From assembly GCA_031841125.1 (NCBI GenBank), contig CM063108.1, forward strand, positions 27,083,399-27,147,398: a stretch of 64,000 nucleotides of DNA. Reading direction: 5' to 3'. The DNA is from Acanthococcus lagerstroemiae (taxonomy: Eukaryota > Arthropoda > Insecta > Hemiptera > Eriococcidae). This document shows positions 1-10,979 of the stretch, piece after piece. The notes under the pieces were generated by a model, which saw only the letters and a list, made by a program, of their open reading frames with translations, had not been told where the DNA came from and ran no database searches. Within the stretch, counting starts at the first letter, position 1. Each line of letters opens with the position of its first letter. The translations under genes and the position numbers were made by a program.

Positions 1-230
1 GAATCTCCTCAAAAATTTCTCATGAAATTTTTCGACAATAATTATGGGTGTTCGAGAACTGATAACTTGATAAGTCCACAGAAATAGAGTTTCTTTACTT
101 CCACAAGTTCGAAAATTTGACCGTTCTAAGTGTTAATTTTTTTTCACCAATCTATTCATTTTTTTTTTCAATGGGTTGTCGGTAAGTTGAATCATCAGTT
201 TTGATTATGAATTTTGAGACCAAATTCAAT

Positions 231-499
231 CAGTGGCGTAGCCAGGATTTTCCTGGGGAGGGGGTGGGCAAAGTAAGATTTTCATAAGGGAGACAAAGTC
301 GAAAATTGAAGTATTTTTAAAAAATCGCCGATATTAGAGGACTATTGCATGAAAATGAAGGTAAAATTACTATTCGAGCGAAATTTTTTCGAAAAAACGT
401 GTTTTAAAGCAAAAAATTGCTAATTTCTGCATATTTTACATTTTCTTTCAGGTGCCTTGGAGGCATTCACCCCCTTTGTGCCCCCTGGTTATACCACTG
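231..499. mobile_element. hAT-type MITE, CAGTGGCGTAGC family
   Basis: The left end CAGTGGCGTAGCCAGG is mirrored by a degraded right end ending TATACCACTG. The interior shares the block AAGTCGAAAATTGAA and 'CCGATATTAGAGGACTAT' with the shorter element at 62237-62401, which has a clean 8-bp target duplication, so both belong to one family. G-rich and C-rich runs lie just inside the ends, as is common for these elements. I find no matching target duplication here. There is no coding capacity, so it is non-autonomous. Confidence 0.7.
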
Positions 500-599
500 C
501 CTCGTAGAACTTTTCACATTATATACTATGTGTATCCTAAAGGCTCCCCCCCCCCGGTAAACAGTCAGCACCACCTACCGCTGATGGCTGGCTACGGGC

Positions 600-890
600 C
601 TGCTTTTAGATCTTAATAAAACGTTCAACTTTCTTAAATTTTAGGCTGTAGGTCAAACAGAGAATCTAGTAAAAACAGAATAGTCATTGAAGTTCGAAAT
701 TCAACGTTTGCTACCGACTTTCAGATTTTCGGAATGTCTGCACGTCTCAGCTTTGTTTCATAAACCTTTCAGATAACGTTCGATACTCAGTTTGAAACTT
801 TCGGCTTTTGACTGACTAGTCTCTGACAGGAGTCTCGGGTACTCCATTTTCAGAAACGAAATTTGACTTTCAGTTTGGGGAGTTGAAGAA
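600..890 (+). repeat. Dispersed repeat R2, copy 1
   Basis: This block recurs in inverted orientation in two parts. Positions 600-705 match 7800-7920 read backwards (shared AACAGAGAATCTAGTA and AAATTCAACGTTT). Positions 770-870 match 5098-5180 read backwards (shared GACTGACTAGTCTCT and GGTACTCCATTTTCAG). Repeat R1 is inserted at its 3' side both here and near 5 kb, so R1 was already inside R2 when R2 was copied. No coding potential is seen and the class is unknown. Confidence 0.65.
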
Positions 891-2470
891 GAAAAATTCG
901 CCGACAAATATTTTTTGAAAACTAAAAATTCACCGACAAAATCGTTTAAAAATCAAAAATTTGCCTATTTTTTAATTGAAAAAAGAATAAATAATAGGGT
1001 GGCTTTCTGTTATAGATGACGAATTTTTTTTGTTATTTCGCTCTCCCACCCCTAGAATTGTCCCTTCATATGAAAAAACATTCCCCTAAAAATTTCAGCT
1101 CAATTGATCACTTTTAAAGTGGCTCGAATGAGAGATTTCATTAAAATGAAGGTAACACGCCGACTATTCTTGCATGTCCGTTGCGACCCGCGAAAAAACT
1201 CGGGCATCAACGGTCGCTGAGATACGCCGTATAATTTTGTTGACTAAAATTCAGTTTTTGAATTTCTGACTTAAAAAATGAATAGGTATTAATTTTGTTT
1301 TTCTTCTGTTCTACTCAGTGTATTCTAGTTTACTGATTTAATTATGGTAATTATTTGTTGGTTGGATTTTTATTTATTGTTTAAACTGTTAATTACGAGC
1401 GAAGGGAGCAAACAAAATTGTGAATTGTCCCTCACCGTCAAAAATTTTTAAATAAGCAACAATGAAGAACCAAAACAATTTTTAATACAAGGTATGACGG
1501 AATACAGAATACAGTACCCAAATTCTGAAAAATCAACACTTAGTTTAATATGATTGAAATAATAAAATGTTACGAATGTTTAATGTTTGTTTTTATTTCT
1601 AATATGTATGAATAATTAAAAAAATTTAATGAATGTTTAATGTTATTTGTTTATACTTTCTAAAACAAATCGAATTTCGAAAATAAATGACCTTTAAATG
1701 ACCTCCCCCCAATTTGCTATGAAAGCGCTAAAATAATACACTATTAATATGGATATCATTTTAATGAAAAAATTAAGTTGGATATACTAAGACAATGTTT
1801 ATCTAATTTCAAAATGATCTAGCCAAGTATTTACCTAAGAAGCCCAATCTTCTTTTTAATAGGAGATGCACTCAGGAGATATTGCTCCTATTCATAATTT
1901 CTTGATGACTGATGCATGTGATGAGGGCAAGAGAAAGGGCATCTCACATGCAAAAGAACATTATGTATTTTTCTAAAAGGTTTTCTGCGATTAATTAATC
2001 ATTAAGTCTTTTCAATTATTATTTTTTTTAAGTTGGGAATTATTTTTGAGTAAAAAACTAGAAAAGTCACTATCTGCGGTGAAAGAATTTGAAACGCCAA
2101 CTGTACTTTTACAAGCGTATGCTAACAAACCGTGCAAAGCATCGTTCTTCACCCGGCACTGTATAACGTATGAGTAGCGCGCTCGACCGCGCAACCTCCA
2201 GTTTAATGAAATCCCTCATTTGGGACGCTTTAAAATTAATTAATCGAGTTGAAATTTTTAGGGGATCATTTTTTCATATCAAGTAACAGTTCTAGGGGGT
2301 GGGAGCTGAAATTTTCGAAATTTGATTTTGAAGGGCCACCCTAATAAATAAATAAACAAGCATTCATATAAAAAATGAAAAATTCAAATGAACTGTTTCA
2401 AAATTTGCCGACTGCCAAATTATTGGAGAAGTGTTTCAACCCCCACACCCCTATATTTTTGCCCCTGCTG
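871..2470 (+). repeat. Dispersed repeat R1, interrupted copy (871-994 plus 2344-2470)
   Basis: R1 is recognisable by repeated AAAATTCGCCGACAAA-type stretches, an AATTGAAAAAAATAAATAAA stretch and a terminal TTGCCGACNGCCAAATTATT. Here the left half stops at the AATAAATAA stretch and the right half resumes at 2344 after a separate TIR element. The intact copy at about 27265-27425 runs straight across the same junction, which shows that this copy was split by insertion. Confidence 0.7.
995..2343. mobile_element. Non-autonomous DNA transposon with ~145-bp TIRs (TAGGGTGGC ends)
   Basis: The first ~145 bases (TAGGGTGGCTTTC..., with CCTAAAAATTTCAGCTC) are repeated in inverted, diverged form at about 2200-2343, ending GGCCACCCTA. 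The flanks carry ATAAATAA on both sides (987-994 and 2344-2351), consistent with an 8-bp target duplication, although that sequence is low complexity. The element sits inside repeat R1. No transposase reading frame is visible. TAGGGTGGTCC also occurs once near 21407, possibly another copy's end. An 8-bp duplication would fit hAT, but the family is not certain. Confidence 0.75.
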
Positions 2471-2479
2471 AAATGGTAG

Positions 2480-4230
2480 GGTTTCCCAACTGCTGAGTGG
2501 AAAATTCCTACGGGATGGGGGTAAGTTGCCCCAACCCCCTATTGGTACATCCCTGCATTTACAACAAAACTGGGGTGCGGCAAGTCGGAGAACGTATATC
2601 ACTTATGAATACAACGTTGGAAAACGATCGACGAGCAGCATCGAGCCCAGCTGGGCAGGGTACAGTTTTATTAAAATATTCAATTTTTTCGATCTCCCTC
2701 TCGCGTTAGCGAACTGTGATTTAGTAAATTTAGCAGCGATTTGTGTACCTCCCTCAGGATGCGTAGGATACATAAATAATGCGAGTACGATAAAAACGCC
2801 CAGTGCCCGTTCCACGAAATTACTTTTTTCGGCTCTTTCATTATCGGTTGCTACATTTACGCATCATGTCGATACGACGCGATAATATATACACGACGAT
2901 GGTACAAATTTATTCAATTAATTCTATACATGGCCGGTATAAAGGCGAAAATTCTTTTTAATATCGACAACATGAAAGAAGAAGCAGGGTAATAATATTC
3001 GTATAATATGCGTTGTTCCGCATTATCTTTATGCTACCTAATTGGTGATATAGCTTAGTTTCTATCTTAACATCATTTCGCTATAAATGGGAATTACTTT
3101 ATCTTGTAAAAAGTTTAATGTTCGTTCGGGCCGAGTTCTTATATTATTCTACTGCGAGCACAGTGAACCAAATTTTTAACGTCGACTCCGAATTAACCGT
3201 CAACCTGATTTCGGTCTCATTTTCATTTTTTTTCCTTCTTCTCTCTTTTTAAAGCTAAATTTTCCGCGTGGGAACAAAAGGGAAAAATATAGGTCTATTA
3301 TCTGAGAGCAAATTAATCAAAATATAAAATGAATAATTACCGTTAATTATAAGAAAGTTTGCTGGAATACGAAGCAACTTTCGATTATGTAGTATAACGG
3401 AAAAATAGAGCGAGCCGCGTTATGTTTCCAAGTAACGGGTATATCTTAACTAACTTTTTAATTATATTTAGATAAACAGAACTTCGCGAAGCATCCATTT
3501 TGCGAATTAAAGTTAAAAACTTGGCGATTTTATATATAGAAGTTCGACACTGACACGACGCGGTTTGTTTTCATCGTTCTGTTAATATCTGTATTATTAT
3601 GAAACGTTAAATGGGAAGCCGCAAGAGCGGTGCAACTTTGCTGATAACTTCGTCAAGATATTCCGCTCAGCTTCGTTCTCGTCCCTATCCGGTGGCAGTA
3701 ACTGGATCCCTCACTAAATTTCACTTTTTTCGTCGTCCTCTAGCGGAAAAGTTAATTTAAAAATGAAACTACGCGATCGGTATCGGAAGTTCGGAACAAA
3801 GGCTGTCAAGGATGTCGATGTTTGTATGGCTTATTTGTGGAAGGGATTTCTATGTAACGGTACTTCAGGGTGTATTCATCCAAGAATGCGCCTCCTCTCA
3901 CTAGATTCCGCGCGAAGCTTAGCTGTTTTGATCCTCCAAATGTGGAGTGATATTCCAAAACGGCCTCTGTCCACTTTCAAAACTTGAAAGGAGAATGAAG
4001 TAATGTGGTACTCTTGTGTATACTATGTATGTACCACCAGTGACACTTAGGTTGCCTAGTATAATCAGTATGTATCAAAAACTTATGGTCAGTATCAGTT
4101 TGTATAAATAATGGATGTCAATGAAGAATGAAGCAGATCCATCCACTTACCACATAGCAGCACGCGCATGCGCTTCCAGAACGTTCATTTTTGCTGGTGA
4201 ACACCCTGCCATTTAAATTAATGAAGTCTC
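2480..4230. other. No gene recognised
   Basis: Only short open frames (up to 119 codons) occur, and none resembles a known protein. I see no repeats shared with the rest of the window. It may be single-copy intergenic or intronic DNA. Confidence 0.5.
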
Positions 4231-4234
4231 CGCT

Positions 4235-4590
4235 TCACTCTTCGTGGTCTTTGTTGCGAACGGCACTGCGACAAGACCAACGAGAATGTGCAATGTTGCT
4301 AGTGAACAACCTACGCGATTCCCATGGTATGAGACAAAGATAATGCTATTGCAACAATACCGACAAGAGTGTGCAATGTTGCTAGTGAACATCATATGCG
4401 ATTCCTATATAGTATGTGACAAAGATAACGCCACTGCGACAAGACCAAAGAGAATGTGCAATGTTGCTAGTGAACAACCTACGCGATTCCCATGGTATGA
4501 GACAAAGATAACGCCATTGCGACAAGACCGACGAGAGTGTGCAATGTTGCTAGTGAACATCCTACGCGATTCCCATAGTATGTGACAAAG
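4235..4590. repeat. Tandem array, 83-85 bp unit x4, with alternating unit types
   Basis: The motif CAATGTTGCTAGTGAAC occurs at about 4291, 4374, 4459 and 4542, giving spacings of 83, 85 and 83 bp. Units 1 and 3 continue AACCTACGCGATTCCCATGG with TATGAGACAAAGATAA. Units 2 and 4 carry ATC after GTGAAC and ATAGTATGTGACAAAG. The array is therefore two copies of a 168-bp dimer. The translated frames across it are repetitive and probably not coding. Confidence 0.9.
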
Positions 4591-4910
4591 ATAAGAACCG
4601 CGCGAAGAGCAAAGAGAAAAATTCCGGCTATTTTTCAATTTTTCGAGGTTATATTTTGTATTTTAATCAAAATTTAAATCTTTCCTTGTTTCTGGGATTT
4701 TTGTTGTAAGACAAAAATTAAGTGAGTGTGCAGTAAACACCTTGAACACCCAGACACGACGCCATTGCTGAATATTCGTATAGTTCAATAGTGTGAGAAT
4801 GTGGGTACGTACATCTTCCATCAGATGAAGCTATGAAACAAATTTCGAATAGAAAAAAATGGACACTGACCAAGTGATCATTTTGGAATATCGCTCCTTG
4901 TATGTGAACC

Positions 4911-5097
4911 CAGAGGCGAAACTAATAATAATTTACTGTTCATTTGAATTTTTAATTTTTTATGAATGTTTGTTTATTATTTATTATTATTATTTTTTTT
5001 TCAATTAAGAAATCGGCAAATTTTCAATTTTTTAAAAATTTGGTCAGGGAATTTTTCTTTTCCACCTCCCCAAACTGAAAGTCAAATTTCGTTTCTG
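4911..5097 (-). repeat. Dispersed repeat R1, minus copy
   Basis: This starts CAGAGGCGAAACTAATAATA, contains GTTCATTTGAATTTTTAATT, GTTTGTTTATT and ATCGGCAAATTTTCAA, and ends CTGAAAGTCAAATTTCGTTT, all in reverse order relative to the R1 copy near 0.9 kb. The ends resemble inverted CAGAGGCGAAAC / CAGAAACGAAAT. I see no coding content and no clear target duplication. Confidence 0.6.
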
Positions 5098-5260
5098 AAA
5101 ATGGAGTACCCTGGACTCCTGTAAGAGACTAGTCAGTCAAAAGCTGAAGGTTTCAAGCTAAGTATCAAACGTTATCTTGAAGGTTGAAAAGACATTTCGA
5201 AAATCGATGCAGATCCGGCAACTTAGAATTTCTTCATGTGGAGCAGGATTTTTTCTCAAA
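5098..5260 (-). repeat. Dispersed repeat R2, minus copy
   Basis: GAGTACCCTGGACTCCTG, AGAGACTAGTCAGTCAAAAG and AGTATCAAACGTTATCTTGA are the inverted counterpart of 770-860. Downstream text (CATGTGGAGCAGGATTTTTT) is similar to 7735-7760. R2 here again flanks an R1 copy. Confidence 0.55.
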
Positions 5261-5507
5261 AAAGGGGTAAAAACAAAAAAAAAGGAAGGTTTTGTAATTT
5301 CTACGGCTAAAGAAGGGGGGGGGGAGGTGCAGTTGTAAAAATAAGCTGAATAACTCATTCACAAGAATGCTTGAAAAAATGAATGTTCATTTTGTACTTG
5401 TGTATAAATATTTTTAAGCTTAACGATGAAAGGAGTTTTTAAAATTAATGGAAAAACGAACAAATGCTAAAATTTTAATGTCCATGTTGAAGTGTGAGTG
5501 AACTTGG

Positions 5508-5648
5508 TAATATTCTGTAAGTAGGGTGTGCCAATTCATAATTTCCTCTTCTGATGTAGTCCAGAGGGCTTTCTGGCGTAACAGCCGAAAGTGCTCTGGA
5601 CTACAAAAAAAGATATTGTGAACTGGCACATCCTACATACAGAAAATA
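5508..5648. repeat. Long imperfect hairpin (fold-back, ~140 bp)
   Basis: The left arm (TATTCTGTAAGTAGGGTGTG, then GTAGTCCAGAGGGCTTTC) pairs with the right arm (GAAAGTGCTCTGGACTAC, then GGCACATCCTACATACAGAA), leaving only a few unpaired bases near 5580. It lies just downstream of the 3' end of a hAT transposase remnant, so it could be the subterminal or terminal inverted part of that transposon. A small MITE or an expressed hairpin are alternatives. Confidence 0.75.
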
Positions 5649-5649
5649 C

Positions 5650-6100
5650 TAAAAGTGTAAAAAGTGTTTTTTTTTTCTCTCGAAAACGTAGCGCTTCGAA
5701 TTTTATTAGCAGAAATCCAGTCACTGAATAATAGATTATAATATATTTCAGTTATATTATCCGAATGAGTGCTCAAATTTGTAACATGGTCCAATATTTC
5801 TTGTTTTAACGTGGAACGGTGATAGTTTTCAAGTTTTCTTGAGCTCAAGAAGGATCTTTCAACCGTACAGGTAAGGCAGACACACGAGTAATCTTTTTTG
5901 GTTTTGGAAGAACAGGTTCGTCTAATTTTAAACTTGACGCGTTTTGAACACATGTAGTCCAAAATTTCGCAAAGCTGGAGTCACGTTTTTCTTGCAACAT
6001 ATTTATGATCGTTTCAACTTTATCGAATGATTTGTGAACACAAAGTTGCGATCTTTGAACCCGCCCGATTTTTATGTCTAACTACCATCTGCAAAACTGC
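5650..6100 (-). pseudogene. hAT transposase, C-terminal fragment
   Basis: hAT transposases cut and paste hAT elements, and their C-terminus is a conserved dimerisation domain. Reading leftward, about 6020-5895 encodes a segment like the one before that domain (VETIINMLQEKRDSSFAKFW, then LDEPVLPKPKKI). A frame change then leads into about 5890-5680, with TCTVERSFLSSRKLENYHRS and TLKQEILDHV, matching the typical ERSFS...LRSTM.QERL signature. The catalytic core upstream is not visible, so this is a truncated, frameshifted relic. The long hairpin at 5508-5648 lies just beyond the coding end. I am fairly sure of the superfamily but cannot name the subfamily. Confidence 0.75.
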
Positions 6101-6249
6101 TGAACTAGAAAAGCAAAATTTCAACTTATGTAACAAAATTTCTGACCCATTTGGTCTTTTACGCTGTTTAATTAATTTTGTCCACTATACAGAAGTCATG
6201 AATTCATATTATGCAGTAGTATAGGGGCGGTACAAATGCGTACCCGGCC

Positions 6250-7110
6250 ATTTTATTTTTTTATTTTTTTTACTGCCGTTCATTCATCGTACAGTAGGCC
6301 CTGGATTGTGTGGGGGCGGGGGCGGGGGGGTGACGTCGAATGCACCCATTTCCGGGCACTGCCATCCATCGCCTTTTTCCACCATAACCTGTCCCTTCCC
6401 ACTCTTCCCCACTGTATCCAAATTCCTTTGTAATCTCGTCCCTCCACCTTGTAGGTGGTCTACCCATTTTTCTTTTCCATTCTGTAGGTGACCATTCTTC
6501 TGTCACCTTTCTCCATTTGTCTATGCCCTGCGAATCATAATTTTGCCTTTTTTATTCTCTCTCCAGTATCTTTTGAGCCCGTCCTTTCAAATGGTTCTTT
6601 CAGGCTTACTCTATCTTTGATGCGTATTAGTACTACGGAGCATCCTAAGGTGTGTCACCCTCAAGCTCTATTGTAGTGTGCCTTAGTCAGAGACCAGGTT
6701 TGTGCTCCATAGGTGAGGGTGGGTATCACACATAGGTCCAGTATTTTTACTTTTCCCCTTAGTGATAATTTATCACTTCAGCATCGCTCTCTGGGCCCAG
6801 AAAGTTTTACAAGCTTGCACGGTTCTTGCCCTCAGCTCCAGTTCCCCTCTGTTTTCAAAAGCTACCATTTGTCCTAAATAATTATATTCCTCCAATTTTT
6901 CGATTTCTGTCCCCCACCTTTAATTTTTCCTTTTGAGTATTTCACATCAGCTTGGTTTTGGTCATGTTCATTGACAGTCCCTCACCCTTCTACTTTCGGT
7001 GTTGAATTCTTCTGCCAGCTCTTGTAACTCCACTATTTCATTACTTAGCAAAACAATATCATCTCCGTATCGTAGGGTATTCAGCCATCGACCATTTATC
7101 CTTATCGCTT
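6250..7110 (-). pseudogene. LINE (non-LTR retrotransposon) reverse transcriptase, C-terminal part
   Basis: Read on the minus strand, about 7085-7010 encodes LRYGDDIVLLSNEIVELQEL, the catalytic Y-x-DD block of a LINE reverse transcriptase (Y-G-D-D here). A gapped stretch follows (KLEEYNYLGQMVAFENRGEL, then AQRAM). Last comes the usual C-terminal block EWKRKMGRPPTRWRDEITKE with a tryptophan-rich tail (6270-6506). Frameshifts and stops separate these blocks. The palm N-terminus and endonuclease are absent, as expected of a decayed copy. A C-terminal relative lies at 32400-32590 on the plus strand, with the same R.PTRWRDE motif. The lineage is probably RTE- or CR1-like, but that assignment is inferred. 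Confidence 0.82.
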
Positions 7111-7119
7111 TTTTCTCTC

Positions 7120-7635
7120 AATTTAATCTCCGAAATATCGCCCCCCCCAGTACAGCAATGAAGTGGTTGGGAGGCAGAGGGTTCCCCCTACTTCACTCCT
7201 TTCTGTACTTAAAATGACAAATGCTGGCGAATCCTATAACTCTTATAGTTATTATAAAAAACTAAATTGTGCACTTGACGCTAAAATGTGTTCACGTTCA
7301 CAGCGAACATGAATACGTTGAGAAGCGATAGCAGGGACTGCGGAAGTGGGGTGCAGGGAGGGCCATCAAGTGTCTCCCGTTTTTTCCGATTTCTGAATAT
7401 AAGTTTTTAACCATTTTAAATTTTCGTGGGAGTGGACATCCCCGTTACTATAGCTGAAAGTGATCATAAAAGTTTGCCGCCCCCTGTCACAAATCACTTC
7501 CGTGGTCCCTAAGCGACAGATTATTTCTGAAATTGAAAATCAGGCACAGCCAATTTTAAGCGGACAATTTAATACGCGTTATCAAAAATCAAACTGCTGA
7601 TGTAGTGTTACCAAACAAATTGAAATTTTTTGTTA
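7120..7635. other. No gene recognised
   Basis: AT-rich DNA with no protein similarity that I recognise and no repeat shared with the rest of the window. Confidence 0.4.
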
Positions 7636-7639
7636 AAAA

Positions 7640-7925
7640 AAAAAAAAGCTTAAAAAGTTGAAGATGAGGAAATTTGATAGCTCAACTTGTTGTTTAATTG
7701 ATAAGTTTTCATTTTGAAATGTTCGGAATCTTCTCGTGTGGAGCAAAACACTTTTTTTAGAATTCCGTGTGGAGCACGTACACCAGTGCATACATTAAGT
7801 TGCCGGCCCTGAAACGTTGAATTTCGAATTTCAGTGACCATTCTGTTTGTACTAGATTCTCTGTTCGATCTAGAGCCTGAAATTTGAGAAATTTGAACAT
7901 TTTATTAAAATCTAGAAGTCGAAAG
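7640..7925 (-). repeat. Dispersed repeat R2, minus copy
   Basis: Positions 7800-7920 read in reverse match 600-705: AACAGAGAATCTAGTA, AGAATGGTCACTGAA and AAATTCAACGTTT are shared. The 5' part (GTGTGGAGCAAAACACTTTT) resembles 5235-5260. It is diverged and non-coding. Confidence 0.6.
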
Positions 7926-8334
7926 CAAAATACTTACTTTCCAGTGTCACAAGCTGAATCCGATAGCAAATGTTCTATTGTTCAATTTATGGGCTTTGGT
8001 CCTGGTAAATATAGGAGGAAACCTTAGTCTAGAACAAAAGTCAAAACTCCATGTGTTTTTCCCATAAGAACGAAAGGGAGCTTGTGGCACGGATTCCCTG
8101 AATCCGATCGACTTAAAGCTTTGTAGGTTTTTTTATTTTATTGGAACCAATTTAGGAGATGAATCAGAGGAAATTCAGAAAAAAATCTCACCAAGAGTAA
8201 ATAACAATGTGTAAAGGAAGTAGCGTGTTTCTCTCAAGTATTCCTAACATCCTTCCCGCTTACCCTCCCAGACTAGGGTATGCTCGTGTGCGCATACGTG
8301 AGTGCTTGGGAGATAAGGTTCCGATCTGCATTTG

Positions 8335-8613
8335 CAGAGACGAAACTATGGGTGGGATGGGGGGTCGAAACACCCCCAATAATTTGGCAGCCGGCAAAGT
8401 TTGAAACTGCTCGTTTGAATTTTTAATTTTCTAAGAACGTTTGTTTGTTTGTTCATTTTTTTTTCTCCAATTACAAAATATTTTGAGTAAAAAATTGGCA
8501 AATTTTCAAATTCAAAAATTATTTTGTCGGCGAATTTTTAGTTTTCAAAAAATATATGTCGGCAATTTTTTCTTCTCCCCCCCCCCCACAAACTGAAAGT
8601 CAAGTTTCGCCTC
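8335..8613 (-). repeat. Dispersed repeat R1, near full-length minus copy
   Basis: The ends are CAGAGACGAAACT and, inverted, CAGAGGCGAAACT. Inside are CCCCCAATAATTTGGCAGCC, GTTTGAATTTTTAATTTTCT, GTTTGTTTGTTTGTTC and two TTGTCGGCGAATTTTTAG-like blocks, in reverse order to other R1 copies. The inverted ends suggest a MITE of about 280 bp. No target duplication was found. Confidence 0.6.
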
Positions 8614-8619
8614 TGTGTG

Positions 8620-10400
8620 ACCCTGTTATTTTGAATTTTTATTAGCAGGACCCAGCGTCCGAACTGTCCTCACAGTAGCAAATGATTTGAGTATAGCTTA
8701 CTAGTACTGCTGGAAGCACGTTGATATGTTCTTTGAACTCAGTGTTGACAGTAGATGCAGCGCAAAAAAAATGAATCAGTAGTAGACTCTGAGTCCACTC
8801 ACGTATACTATTTTTACGATATCGGAGTTACTTGTTAGATTCTACAGGTGTTGCTGAGCGAGTGCAAAGAACATGTTAGGGTAGGGGACTGCCAACAAAA
8901 AACAACAACAAAAACAAAAGACTATATTTTACAATTTTCAGGTGATAAGCAAAGAAAGAAAAAAGAAGCGTGTCACTCTTATGCACGTCTCAGGTGTGTT
9001 GGAATTGAAAAGGCAGAATTCAATTTTCATGGTCTCTTAATTCCTGCTTTTAGGTCTATTTTGATAGAAGCGGTCAAAATTGGTCATTTAGGCCACATTT
9101 AGTTGCTTTTGATCATATTTTGGTTCTTCTTCATCTACGAGCAGATATCTGGTCTTAGTCGTCTTTGGTCATGTTTGATTCATGTTGTTCTTTTTAATTG
9201 GTCAGATTTGATGAGAAAGGCTTTTTTTAATGATTGACCTCGGGGAGCATTTCCCCTGAATTCGGCTGTGGGTCTACTGAAGGTATACAAAACGGAATTC
9301 TCCATTTCGAGAGAAATGAACATCATTAATACATTTTAACTTGATGATGAATTGCACTCAAAACCAGTCGTTTTGAGTTGAAAATTTCTTTTATTATTTG
9401 CTGTGGACTTGTAACTACATTCATTTCTTCCTGAAGGTAGCTTGATCTCACTTACGTACACACATTAGACTCGGGGTAGCTCAATAATGACGGGGAAAAA
9501 GTACTGCCTTCACACCTGGGCCGCCGGTGGCCTTCTCACATAAGAAAAAAGTCCAATCCTTTTTTTCCCCCTTTTTCAACACGTCTTCGGTTGCTTTTGC
9601 TTTTTGGGTCTGAAACTTGCAATTTTTCTCCAAATTGCTCCCCTGGGAAAGTGATTACTTCCATTGGAAAGAATTCACCCTACAAAACTATTCCGAGTTC
9701 TCTATCGAGAGGCTAAGAAAATGAAATTTGGCAAATCACGGAATAGTTTACCATTTTTATAAACCACGTCTATGCATATATTTTATGGTCAGTCATATTC
9801 GTATTCGTGTTCTACGCATTTGAAGCAATAGGGCAGAGGTTCGAGCCAGTTTTTGCTGCCGTTCGGTTAAGAAATGACTCAAATTCAAACCGGTTACGTG
9901 ACAGAATTCAAAAAACGAGTCTTTGGTGTGACTGGGTGCGCGACACACTCCGACTGACTGGGATGCAACTTTGGCTGCGTTCCGACAAACAATAATGATT
10001 TTTCGTGCCGTAAATTTGGTCCCACCTACTAAATATCACAGGATCGCAACGTTTTGTATTGAAATGAGCCGCGGTTTGTGCGCTCTCAGAACTCGATGAT
10101 CGAACTATACGACGGACACGAAAAAGGTGTTATTTATGAATTATCTATACGCCGGTCCGAATAAAAAAAATAGACTCGAGTACTATAGATCTCCCATTCA
10201 TTAATTGTATTAAAGTGTTTTCACGACCCCGCTCTCAGTACGCGGTGGAAAATACAAGTAAAGATACTTGAAAACAAATAAACGATGGAAAAGTTATTTC
10301 TCTTGTCGGGCTATATTTCCAGCAGCCACTTGTACAGTCGATTGATTCTACAGTCTCAGTATCTTACCTATTTAAGTTCTAAATTATCGCGCACGAAATC
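8620..10400. other. No gene recognised
   Basis: Only short, unremarkable open frames occur. A pocket at 9100-9230 is low complexity (TTTGGTCAT/TTTGGTTCTT repeats) and resembles, in reverse, the 32640-32890 pocket. The rest looks single-copy. Confidence 0.4.
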
Positions 10401-10404
10401 GAAT

Positions 10405-10640
10405 ATAATACATTTGTTGGTTAAAAGTTACTTTATTCATCAAGTTCACGAACCCTATAAAGTCCGGGACCGACTACACAACAACTGAACCATGATAACT
10501 GATAATATGCGAAACAGGCGGTCCGCGATGCATTGAACGCCACAACTCCACTTTGATAACAAAGTTGCGATGCCCCTAGGCCAGGCCCTCCATTCACAAA
10601 TTGAGTCGCAGAGTGGTATAAGTAGGGCACTACAAACATG
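10405..10640 (+). repeat. Dispersed repeat R3, copy 1
   Basis: AAAGTTACTTTATTCATCAA, GTTCACGAAC, AAAGTCCGGGACCGACTACA, CAACAACTGA and GATAACTGATAA recur in the same order and orientation at 18890-19190 and 19745-19930. The AATAAA-like and TATA-like texture and the single orientation could mean solo LTRs, but no LTR ends were fixed. It has no protein content. Confidence 0.65.
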
Positions 10641-10641
10641 A

Positions 10642-10769
10642 GTATAATCATCCGCCATTTTGATTCACAGCGTGCCCGTGGAAACCGAATCGGATTATGC
10701 GGAGCGTACCGCATAGTCAATTTGGCATCGACGGGCGCAGCGTGAATCAAAATGGCGGATGATTATACC
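10642..10769. mobile_element. Small fold-back element / MITE (~128 bp)
   Basis: The left arm GTATAATCATCCGCCATTTT plus GATTCAC is repeated inverted at 10740-10769 with almost no mismatches. CATGA occurs directly outside both ends (10637-10641 and 10770-10774), a possible 5-bp target duplication. A loop of about 65 bp separates the arms. It is non-coding and lies immediately after an R3 copy. Confidence 0.7.
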
Positions 10770-10979
10770 CATGATTACAGTTGCTCTAGTATAAGCGCGA
10801 TTCCGTAAAACTTAGGCATTTCAGCACGCTCTGGCCTTTAGCCATCATGCATCTTTGTTGCACCCAGTCCTTCATAGTTTATATATATTTCCCATACACA
10901 CTGCCGGACAAAAGTCTTTATCCAGCAGCCAAAAATTCGTTATTAATGTTCTGATGGCAAATAAATGCACGCGAATGAC

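Noticed and set aside
2526..2885. Possible host exon (119 codons)
   Set aside because: No recognisable domain, overlapping frames on the other strand, and no supportable splice model.
4244..4585. 113-codon frame with internal protein repeats
   Set aside because: It follows the 83-85 bp tandem repeat and is explained by it.
4235..4590. CRISPR-like array
   Set aside because: Units are contiguous 83-85 bp repeats without unique spacers, in a eukaryotic TE setting.
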